38,749 nucleotides of DNA, taken from assembly GCA_964384025.1 (NCBI GenBank), contig CAYLJJ010000068.1:1-38749 (forward strand), written 5' to 3'. Positions 1 through 7,045 of the stretch are shown here, in pieces. The notes beneath the pieces are model-generated. The model saw nothing but the letters and a program-made list of their open reading frames with translations. It was not told the origin of the DNA and did not search any database. The DNA comes from CAYLJJ01 sp964384025. GTDB taxonomy: Bacteria > Myxococcota_A > Bradymonadia > UBA7976 > UBA1532. The translations under genes were made by a program, and so were the position numbers. How positions within the stretch are numbered: position 1 is the first letter of the stretch; each line of letters begins with the position of its first letter.

Positions 1-51
1 GAAGCCCTGGCCGCGTAGATTACAGCGAGCGCCCGGACTTATTGAGAAGTT

Positions 52-71
52 ACAACTGTCCTGACTGTTGT
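52..71 (-). terminator. Possible weak hairpin after the DUF1152 gene
   Basis: Just past the stop of the minus-strand gene there is an imperfect inverted repeat: an ACAAC/GTTGT stem, one T-T mismatch, then a 3-bp inner stem. No U-tract follows on the minus strand, so a Rho-independent terminator is only a weak possibility. Nothing else is recognisable in bases 1-76. Confidence 0.2.
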
Positions 72-76
72 GTTTC

Positions 77-1024
77 TTAGATCGGTATAATTTTTTTTTC
101 CTGTATTTTTAAGCCCTTGCGAAATCCTCTGATATAGAGAACCAGTTCTCCTATGCTTTGAGTCTCGCTCAGATGTTCTAAGAACAGATGAGTATTGGCT
201 ACGATACCTAGATCAAAGAACCAGAACATATTGAGCAGAGGAGAGAGCCAGACATGTGCGGCGACCGCTCCAAACTCACCCGCCATCGCCGCGAGGATCA
301 CGCGATGAACATGGCTGCGGTGTTGCCGGGATTGATGCTCAAATATGTACTCGACCGCCTCGCGGTAAGCAGCCCCGACCTTCGTTTGATCCACCAGGGC
401 GCTGGCCCCAAGGTAGCCTCCTGCGCTCGCCAACTCGGAGATGCGCTCCAATACTTGAGCATGCTTGATCCCATCACGAAGCTCAGCGCCTAAGCCAATG
501 CAGGCGATCATGCGTTGCTTAACACCACAGCGCTGCACTGCGGCGAGAGAGCAGAGATCTTCAGCGGGGGTCCCAAGGCTGGTTTCATCTCCTCTGAGGA
601 TAACATCGATCCCACCATCCACCAGGATGATGACATCCAAGGCCAGACGGCGACATAGATGTCCAAAATGAGCAGAGAGCGGCTGCACCCCTGTCTTCTC
701 CCAGGCCCAAACCAGTGTTTTTCGCCCAGAACGCTTCTTAAGCCAGGAGGCGAGCCAGGCTTCAGGACAGTAGATCTCCTCACTGGCCGCCTCAGGGAAA
801 ACCTGAAAAAGCCCTGGAGCTTCTTCAATCGCCCCCTGAAGTTGTCGAAGGTTGGTGAAGCTGAGGCTGCCCAAGTGAACCTCATGTCCAACAGCTTCAA
901 GCTCAAGGAGGAGTGGGATGGCGCCGATCACATCATAGCCCCCGCCCGCACCAGCGAGTAACACTCGGCTGGCCCTGGGTAAAGATTGAATGAGGGGGGC
1001 GCTGACTATAGCTTGGAGCACCAT
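77..1024 (-). CDS. DUF1152 family protein
   Basis: This 315-residue protein carries the hallmark of the DUF1152 family near its N-terminus: a Gly-rich GAGGGYDVIGAIPL stretch at residues 24-37 that looks like a nucleotide-binding loop. A second conserved-looking patch is VDGGIDVILRGDE at about 135-147. No signal peptide or membrane segment is visible, so it is probably cytoplasmic. The biochemical function of the family is not established and I assign none. The start is an ATG preceded by AAAGGAGAG at good spacing. It is divergent from the lipoprotein gene at 1126, so about 100 bp hold both promoters. The family call rests on the glycine motif and overall length. Confidence 0.8.
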   Translation of the reverse strand: MVLQAIVSAPLIQSLPRASRVLLAGAGGGYDVIGAIPLLLELEAVGHEVHLGSLSFTNLRQLQGAIEEAPGLFQVFPEAASEEIYCPEAWLASWLKKRSGRKTLVWAWEKTGVQPLSAHFGHLCRRLALDVIILVDGGIDVILRGDETSLGTPAEDLCSLAAVQRCGVKQRMIACIGLGAELRDGIKHAQVLERISELASAGGYLGASALVDQTKVGAAYREAVEYIFEHQSRQHRSHVHRVILAAMAGEFGAVAAHVWLSPLLNMFWFFDLGIVANTHLFLEHLSETQSIGELVLYIRGFRKGLKIQEKKIIPI

Positions 1025-1125
1025 ATCTCTCCTTTTGACGGGGCAGCCCTCAGAACAAGGCGTTGCAGATCGCTATGTCGAGGTATATATTTAGGCTCGC
1101 TCCGCTCGTCAATCGAGGGCACCCG
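1025..1125. promoter_or_regulatory. Divergent intergenic region with both ribosome-binding sites
   Basis: These 101 bp separate two divergently transcribed genes and must contain both promoters. The ribosome-binding sites are clear: AGGAG for the minus-strand gene next to 1025, and GAGGG at 1115-1119 for the plus-strand gene. I could not pick convincing -35/-10 boxes. Confidence 0.4.
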
Positions 1126-2952
1126 ATGCGTATCTCCCTTTCGCTTCTTTTGTCGTTGAGTGTATTGTTCAGCTGTGGTGATCCCACACCCTCAACCGAG
1201 ATGGGTAAGGGTCTCCAAGATGAGTTTCAACATTTTGGTTTGCCTGGTAAAGCGGATGGCGATTGTGATGCCACCGCGCGCTTATGTTGGAATGGAGAAG
1301 ACACACAGAGCGTTCGCCAAGCGCTGAGGGCTGAACACAACTTCTTGATGGGCTTGAGGGAGCCGCTCATTGAGTGGTCGATGCTTGTGGATGCGGTGGC
1401 TGCGCTGTCGCATAAACTCACAGCTGAAGAGCAGGTCCAGCTCGACGCCTTGGCCGCTGAGGTGCCCACTGAGGATACACGCGCCACCTTGATCGAGCAG
1501 CTGCGCGTTCGGGTGACTGGACGGATCCTCGAAGGCTACTTTGTGGCGTACTCAGTGGCGTTGGGGCAGAGCTTTGATGCAAAGGCTGACTCCAGGAGAT
1601 CGATCCAACCAGCGCAGGATGACACGCTCGCCCCCAACCTCCGTCGTAACTTGGATCTGCTCGCAGCCGATGGCGCCATCTCATATCTATATGCTCAACT
1701 CATCGAGACCATGGGACTCCTCAACGATATCGAGGATCCGTTTGATGAAGTGTTCCCATTCTCAGAGCCACGCGAATATCGAGCGCAACGTATCATCGAA
1801 GCTCATCGATGGGCGGCGGTGCGTGCCTCAACCCTGGGCAATCTTGAGTCCCTGATCCCAGTCATCGGAGTGGGCATCAGCATCCCCCACGAGTTTTTGA
1901 TGAAATTTCAGATCCGAGTGCGGATGCTGCTGCGCATCGCGGCTGCTTATGAGATCGATGTGCGTGAGGGCATCAATCTCTACCTGATGGTCTATGTGAT
2001 GCTCGCCGCCAATGAGTTTCCTGAGATTCAAGCAAGTTTGGTAACAGGGCTGGTGCTGCCGGTCCTGAAAGACCTACTCTTAAGCGCCAGAGATGGGGCG
2101 GTGCCGACGCGGTTGATCCAGGCCGTGATCCTGAGAAGCATCTCCAGCATCGTCGATTTGGTCTCTATAAAAGGAGCGGAGGTCCTCGCGAAGGCCTCAG
2201 CAAAGGCTGCCGCGCGGGGCGCAGGCAAGCAGATCTTGGGGTGGGCCACCTTTGGCATCATCTTCATCGCCGACGTTTCTCTTACAGCCTATGAAGTCAA
2301 CCGGATCGGCGCACACATCGACGTGAGCCTCCGTCCCTGGGGATCTGGCATGTTGCAAGAAGGGGCCAGCTTCTTGGACACTCGCTCGCGGATCGACTGT
2401 GTCAACCAACTCCTGGCGGATGGCATCTGGGCTGATGGTGAGGCGGAGATGGGTGAACGTCAGCTCTTCGCCGGACATATCGCGCGTAACCTTTACCGAG
2501 ATGGGCGATGGTTGCCGATGATAGCTGAGAGCGAATATATCGCGGTGGCGCGGATCGCCGCTGAGCCTGCTGCCGGTATGAGAAGCCTCTCGGCCTGCCT
2601 CAACGCTGAGTTTGAGAGCGCCGACAAAGATATTCGGCTCACGCTCATCTCTTGGTACTACACCATGCTCTCTATTGACGGTGTGGTGAGCGGGGCAGAA
2701 GAGGTACGCTATGCGCGGGTGGTTCAGGTCTTAGAAGGTGGATTTGCTGAGGCGCTCGAAGAGGTAGATCTAAAGAGCATCGTCTCGCGCATCGACGCGC
2801 TCTTGACTCCACCGGAGTGGTTCCCCGCTGAACTCAATGAACTCTATGCGTGTGCGATCATCGAAGGCATCGATGAGATCGAAGCAGATACAGTCTATAC
2901 GGTTGACTGCGCGTTCGAACGCCGCGATGAGCTCCCTGATGAGCAGTTCTGA
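1126..2952 (+). CDS. Lipoprotein with TerB-like helical segments, function unknown
   Basis: The reading frame is open from 1063, but I choose the ATG at 1126. It has GAGGG just upstream and gives a classic lipoprotein signal peptide (MRISLSLLLSLSVLFSC, lipidated Cys17). The mature protein of about 590 residues looks largely alpha-helical. Two segments have the aDG...E pattern of TerB-like domains: around residues 428-455 (LADGIWADGEAEMGERQLF) and around 505-535 (MLSIDGVVSGAEEVRYARV). A middle region at about 240-290, with PVIGVGISIPHEFLMKFQIR and RIAAAYEIDV, recalls EcsC-type membrane-associated helices. These are resemblances by eye only. The gene is convergent with the peptidase gene that ends at 3008. 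No function is assigned. Confidence 0.7.
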   Translation: MRISLSLLLSLSVLFSCGDPTPSTEMGKGLQDEFQHFGLPGKADGDCDATARLCWNGEDTQSVRQALRAEHNFLMGLREPLIEWSMLVDAVAALSHKLTAEEQVQLDALAAEVPTEDTRATLIEQLRVRVTGRILEGYFVAYSVALGQSFDAKADSRRSIQPAQDDTLAPNLRRNLDLLAADGAISYLYAQLIETMGLLNDIEDPFDEVFPFSEPREYRAQRIIEAHRWAAVRASTLGNLESLIPVIGVGISIPHEFLMKFQIRVRMLLRIAAAYEIDVREGINLYLMVYVMLAANEFPEIQASLVTGLVLPVLKDLLLSARDGAVPTRLIQAVILRSISSIVDLVSIKGAEVLAKASAKAAARGAGKQILGWATFGIIFIADVSLTAYEVNRIGAHIDVSLRPWGSGMLQEGASFLDTRSRIDCVNQLLADGIWADGEAEMGERQLFAGHIARNLYRDGRWLPMIAESEYIAVARIAAEPAAGMRSLSACLNAEFESADKDIRLTLISWYYTMLSIDGVVSGAEEVRYARVVQVLEGGFAEALEEVDLKSIVSRIDALLTPPEWFPAELNELYACAIIEGIDEIEADTVYTVDCAFERRDELPDEQF

Positions 2953-3007
2953 AGAGATCTCTTTCCCACATCCCTAGATTTGAGAACAGATCTTAGAGCG
3001 CCGTGGA

Positions 3008-4480
3008 TTAGGGAAACCTTAGGGTGAGAACCCAGCGCTGCCAGCGCTGTTGGAAGGCGGCCATATCCTTCTCACCGAGCGTGGAGATCAGCGTCTGATA
3101 GCCGCTTGGATCGCTCGCTTGATTTGCCCTAAAATCGCGATAGAACTGAGTCAACAAGCTACGCTCTTGGAGGTAGTAACAGAGGTAGCGTGCCTGTGCA
3201 TAGTTGCTCCCTGGATCAGAGTCATAAAACTCCCTCTCTGTGGTGTGTGTAAGCTTATGGAACGAAGGGAGCAGGCCTGCGCGGATCGCCTCTTGTAGTC
3301 CCGCGAGTCGCCAGTTCGTGAGCCCCACGATCTTCCCATTACGCCCTGCGGACTGCTCATAGAGGGAGCCAAGTCCCTCGTTAAACCAGGCTGGGACCTT
3401 GGGGAAGTTTGACTCCATGAAGGGATGCACGATCTCATGCACCAGCGTCCCGCCTCCTGTAGCGATGTTCATGATCAGGGCATGGGCAGATGAGGAGTAA
3501 TAGCCATAGGGAGTATCTGGTTCATGACCAAAGAGGCTGCGGCAGTGTTTCTCATAGCTCACGCGATCCTTGAAGAGCCAAATATTCAGGATCCTCTTTG
3601 GATCTTGCGAAAAATAGAGCGCCTTTAGATGATCCACAGCCCATTTTACAGTGCCGTTGGCACGCCTGCGAACCACATCAGCGGGTTCATCACCGATGAT
3701 GACAAAAGGCTTCTTGATGAGAACAGTGAACCCAGCGGGCACCTCAAGATCGGCGAGGTGTTGTGCATAGTCAGCCTCTGTAAAGCCGGGTGCCGCGGTT
3801 GGTCGAGATGCTGCTTGAGCCTTCACTTCTCTCCTTGTCTTTGCTTTGGCGGTCAGGGCAGCGCTGGGCTTCAGCCGCAAGCGCACCACAGTCCACTCCT
3901 GAGCTTTGTATTTGAGCGGCCATAGAGAGAGGAAGCGCGCTCGTGACATCTGCATATAGGCGCCATCGGAGCGCGCGGGCTCATGGTAGATGACCGCGTC
4001 TTTGTCAGCGTCATAGCCCAAGATGAGTCGAAAATGCTCTGTAGTGTCGGGTTGCTCATCAAAACGAGTGCAGACTATCGATGGTACTCCACGAAGGAGA
4101 TCAGTATGAAGCGCGGCCCACAACGCCTCAAGCTCACGCGGAGCGTGTTGAGCCGCGACCTTGTGCCAAACTGGCCCGACCTCAAAGCCGATCTTTTCAC
4201 AGCCACGCTTAAGCTCACGTGTCCAAGCACCGCGCCCTAGAGCGGGATCGACTCCTGTTTGCTTGAAGACCCAGTCTTGGTTGTGGGTGAAGCCTAATTT
4301 GCTCAGCACCATTGCCGCGCAAGCCTCACCACAGAGATCGGGCTTCTGCTTGAGGTGTGGCACATCTTCAATCAGAACCTTGGTGTAGCGGGGAGCGTGG
4401 ACCGCCGTGACCTCCAGAGGAGAGCAGGCGGTCAGCGCCGCGGCACCAGCGGTGAGTAGGAGGTGAAAGGGTTTGAGCAT
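3008..4480 (-). CDS. Lipoprotein: C39-like peptidase domain fused to HExxH metallopeptidase domain
   Basis: This is a 490-residue lipoprotein (lipobox LTAC, Cys19). Residues about 35-200 look like a papain-fold C39-like domain. Gln45 and Cys50 lie in KQKPDLCGEACAAMVL, His149 in EHFRLILGYD, and an HEP motif at 166-168 sits where the third catalytic residue is expected. A linker of about 30 residues rich in Ala, Lys and Arg follows. Residues about 250-480 look like a gluzincin of the MA type, with HEIVH at 348-352 and a downstream NEGL (Glu368) as the third zinc ligand. Both active sites appear intact. The usual role of each part is proteolysis, but substrate and partners are unknown. It is transcribed alone, with an ATG start preceded by GAGG. 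The tandem of two unrelated protease folds on one anchored polypeptide is the unusual point. Confidence 0.75.
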   Translation of the reverse strand: MLKPFHLLLTAGAAALTACSPLEVTAVHAPRYTKVLIEDVPHLKQKPDLCGEACAAMVLSKLGFTHNQDWVFKQTGVDPALGRGAWTRELKRGCEKIGFEVGPVWHKVAAQHAPRELEALWAALHTDLLRGVPSIVCTRFDEQPDTTEHFRLILGYDADKDAVIYHEPARSDGAYMQMSRARFLSLWPLKYKAQEWTVVRLRLKPSAALTAKAKTRREVKAQAASRPTAAPGFTEADYAQHLADLEVPAGFTVLIKKPFVIIGDEPADVVRRRANGTVKWAVDHLKALYFSQDPKRILNIWLFKDRVSYEKHCRSLFGHEPDTPYGYYSSSAHALIMNIATGGGTLVHEIVHPFMESNFPKVPAWFNEGLGSLYEQSAGRNGKIVGLTNWRLAGLQEAIRAGLLPSFHKLTHTTEREFYDSDPGSNYAQARYLCYYLQERSLLTQFYRDFRANQASDPSGYQTLISTLGEKDMAAFQQRWQRWVLTLRFP

Positions 4481-4617
4481 CGATAACCTCAGCGATGGTG
4501 ACTGGAGCGGGAGATAAGAAAAGTAAGGAGCCTTTCCAACCGCTTGTCAAATGCACCGCCCAGCTCAACAGCATTAAAAATGCCCACATCGATGAAATTC
4601 TCGGAGCAGTAGAGCAC

Positions 4618-4627
4618 CAATATGCGT
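4618..4627. repeat. Ten-base partial match to the IS terminal repeat
   Basis: CAATATGCGT here is identical to bases 5-14 of the IS terminal repeat at 5821. It lies at the left edge of the AT-rich stretch, just outside the GNAT gene. It could be an eroded end of a longer element or coincidence. Confidence 0.2.
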
Positions 4628-4662
4628 ATCTTCCCTATGGGGCTGATATTAATTGAAATACT

Positions 4663-5697
4663 CTAGTCAGATTCCATCCATGAAAATCCTTCATCCAAGG
4701 AAATTTGCCATGTCTTGCTGCTGTACCAGTGCTTAAACCCTATTTTTTCGTTAATGTAATTTATCGACTCATTCTCTTCGGCATTTTCTGTTACAATATA
4801 ACTTGCCTCTGAATATTTACTCATCAATCTTCTATACATGGATGCTTTGATTGACTTTGCATATCCATTGCCAGTGTATCTACTCAAAACACCTGTTCCC
4901 CCCTGGTTAACATGCTCTCTGTTCTTCTTATCGAAGAAGAGATTTGTCCAAGCGATAAGTTCACCGCTTTCTCTTTTATACGCGGTGAGGAATAGCCATT
5001 CATACCCTTTATCAAGATGCCATTTCATATATTGGCGACAGAATGACTCATCAACATTTATTATTTGGGACTCATCCTCTCCTCTCGGCGCATTATTGTG
5101 AAAATCCTGGATTAATGAAACCAATTTTCCCATATGATCTTCATTTATCATATTTTCCCATAACTCAAGCTCGATCGAATCATCTTCTTCAAGGATAGAT
5201 GCCCAGTCGCTCATCAATCCATCATCAATATCGTCGACGAATATTCTGTTCTGTGAACTTGTCTGAACATTCTTAAACCCAAGCTTCTGTGCCCATTCCT
5301 CACTGTACTCAATGAAAGACTCTGTTGATATGATCATCTTTGTCCTTTTATCTTCTCTCATACTCTCTACAGCTTTTTTCATAAGGACCATAGAGAGCCC
5401 ATTCATACGATATTCTTTTGAAATATGAATTGAGATTCTGCATGACTCAAGATCATCTTCGGCATATTCATAAGTCATTCTTCCTACGAACGATTCCATT
5501 TCTTGATTATAGAGCATCCAATGAGTCGTTATCCACATTTCCATACCAGGACGAATGACTCTCTCTGTATCTTCCCGGCTGTTAATCCTTATATTTGGAT
5601 AACATTCTTCAGCGATTGGCATGAAAAAATCATGATATCTCTGCCACATCTTCTGAATTGCAGTATTTGGATCGAATTTGATGATCTTATATGTCAT
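4663..5697 (-). CDS. Tandem-GNAT acetyltransferase
   Basis: This 344-residue protein is built of two GNAT-type acyl-CoA-dependent acetyltransferase domains. In the first (about residues 25-170), ISIHISKEYRMNGLSMVLMK is the strand plus acetyl-CoA pyrophosphate loop, and WAQKLGFKNV is the usual C-terminal helix and strand. In the second (about 205-340), TGVLSRYTGNGYAKSIKASM is the loop (RYTGNGYA fits R-x-x-G-x-G/A), and NESINYINEKIGFK is the C-terminal signature. The architecture resembles mycothiol synthase and aminoglycoside-type double GNATs, but the substrate cannot be read from sequence. The frame opens upstream at a GTG (5754); I choose the ATG at 5697 because GAGAGG precedes it at 7 bases. 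The gene is markedly AT-rich compared with its neighbours and abuts an IS remnant, suggesting horizontal acquisition. Confidence 0.75.
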   Translation of the reverse strand: MTYKIIKFDPNTAIQKMWQRYHDFFMPIAEECYPNIRINSREDTERVIRPGMEMWITTHWMLYNQEMESFVGRMTYEYAEDDLESCRISIHISKEYRMNGLSMVLMKKAVESMREDKRTKMIISTESFIEYSEEWAQKLGFKNVQTSSQNRIFVDDIDDGLMSDWASILEEDDSIELELWENMINEDHMGKLVSLIQDFHNNAPRGEDESQIINVDESFCRQYMKWHLDKGYEWLFLTAYKRESGELIAWTNLFFDKKNREHVNQGGTGVLSRYTGNGYAKSIKASMYRRLMSKYSEASYIVTENAEENESINYINEKIGFKHWYSSKTWQISLDEGFSWMESD

Positions 5698-5820
5698 CTG
5701 GAACCTCTCATGTTTGTTGTGTGGATCTATTTTTATCAAAATGTTCATCTGCACCGATTCTTACCATTTCTTCAACTTTGACAAACCCTCAAAACTTCGG
5801 TCAGTTTTTGAAATCCTGAA

Positions 5821-5841
5821 GGCTCAATATGCGTTTTGAGG
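5821..5841 (+). repeat. IS terminal inverted repeat, transposase 3' end
   Basis: Begins GGCTCAATATGCGTTTTG and pairs with 6851-6871. The transposase stop codon (5824-5826) lies within this repeat. Confidence 0.85.
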
Positions 5842-6775
5842 TCGTGAAACCAAAGTTTCTATGAGCGAATGCAATACTGCTTTTCCACGCTTTCTTGCAT
5901 TATGGATGAACTCAAAAAAAGATTATATAGTGAGATAGATATTTCTGAGAAATACCGCGATGAGGTCTGAGCCAACTTCTTAATAGAGACCATACCCCTT
6001 CTGTTGTATTAATATGGACTTCATAGAAGCCGTCTCCATCATCATCACGAGCATATCCATATCTGTCATGGTTGACTATTTTATGATAGAATCCCCAATT
6101 TCCTAAAATAATAATAAATGATGTATTCATCAGCATATATAAGGCTGCTTTGCTTAATGTTATCAAAAACATAAGGCTTGATTGTTTGTTTTTTAACATT
6201 TGGCGGCGATTTCATCGCTAATTGACCACTGCTGGAAATCATTCCGAAGACTGGAGGCTTATTATTTGCTGCTATCCCTCTTCCTGTCTTTCCTTTAAGC
6301 GTTTCGGCGCCTTGGTTCTCGACCAGCCCGAAGGACTTCTTTCTTTTGTCCTTTATGCGCGGCCACGATGTAAACTTCATCGCATTCGACAATATCATCC
6401 AACATTATATCTCTTTTTTTTAACTATTCCCTCTCTCAGTAATGTGGTCATGTTGAAAACATCATCTTTATTCAGATCTAGTTCTTTTAGTATTTGACTA
6501 TTGGATAGGTTCAATCCCATGAAATAAAGCACTAGCATCCATATCTTTAATGGCCGATGGTGCCCTGAAAATATAGCCCCCGTTAAATCATCAAACCGCA
6601 TAAAGCACCCCTTACATTCATAACGCTGCTTTTCTGGGTGCTTATCATCCCAGCCTCGTCGAATTACTCTATGTCCATCACAGAATAGACACATTCGGCC
6701 TTCTGGCCAGCGCATCTCACGGAGTCGATCAAAATACTGACTGTCATCCATCAAATCTTGAATTTTCAAAAGCAT
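5824..6775 (-). pseudogene. IS1595-family transposase, four frameshifts
   Basis: Joining reading frames by eye rebuilds one transposase of about 315 residues. The first segment (6775 to about 6415) has the IS1595 zinc ribbon, with CLFCDG then YECKGCFMRFDDLTGAIF. The second (6405 to about 6300) reads LDDIVECDEVYIV, containing the first catalytic acidic residue. The third (about 6298-6105) reads GRGIAANNKPPVFGMI to SLIYADEY. The fourth (about 6100-5917) reads YARDDDGDGFYEVHINTTEG then WSLLRSWLRPHRGIS. The tail (5918-5824) reads FEFIHNARKRGKAVLHSL. The breaks lie near 6415, 6300, 6100 and 5917. Three are explained by a single extra base in a homopolymer (an A-run, AAA, and T7). The start is the ATG at 6775, not the upstream TTG. 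It cannot make an intact transposase as read. Confidence 0.85.
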
Positions 6776-6850
6776 ACGCAATCTACCATTCCATCAGGAT
6801 AACACGAGAATCATTACCTAGCCATGCTATTTTCATCTCTGAGAAGAAGG

Positions 6851-6871
6851 CCCCAAAACGCATATTGAGCC
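6851..6871 (-). repeat. IS terminal inverted repeat, transposase 5' end
   Basis: Inverted copy of 5821-5841 with one mismatch. It lies 75 bp upstream of the transposase start, so the transposase promoter probably lies between. Confidence 0.85.
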
Positions 6872-6977
6872 ACCACTCCTTCATTCACCGCCAACGTTGC
6901 GATTCGTCGGTGTTGAAATGCCCCGCAGCTCTAGGAAAGTCTGCTCAGAAAAGGGCGTCCACTTTCTGGAGAGCCAC

Positions 6978-6993
6978 GTTCTCCCCTGAGAAC
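6978..6993. promoter_or_regulatory. Perfect inverted repeat upstream of the glucan operon
   Basis: GTTCTC, four bases, GAGAAC form a perfect 6-bp dyad about 52 bp upstream of the GH15-like gene start. The position suits an operator for a sugar-responsive repressor, but no regulator gene is nearby. This is a positional inference only. Confidence 0.25.
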
Positions 6994-7045
6994 ATCAGGG
7001 CTCCCGAGAGAGCGCCCAATTAAAAATTTGACTGAAGGAGAGAGG

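Larger units (their letters stand above)
5821..6871 (-). mobile_element. Decayed IS1595-family insertion sequence, 1051 bp
   Basis: The element is bounded by 21-bp terminal inverted repeats that match at 20 of 21 positions (both read GGCTCAATATGCGTTTTG inward from the end). It contains one frameshifted transposase pseudogene. Length, single transposase and Zn-ribbon plus ISXO2-like domains fit the IS1595 family. The 8-bp flanks (ATCCTGAA on the left, ACCACTCC on the right) are not a target duplication. Either the duplication has eroded or a flank was rearranged. It lies between the AT-rich acetyltransferase gene and the glucan operon. Confidence 0.85.

Noticed and set aside
2953..3007. Bidirectional terminator between convergent genes
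   Set aside because: Only a loopless AAGAGATCTCTT palindrome is present, with no T-tract.
5813..6879. Target-site duplication flanking the IS
   Set aside because: The 8-bp flanks ATCCTGAA and ACCACTCC do not match, nor do shifted versions.
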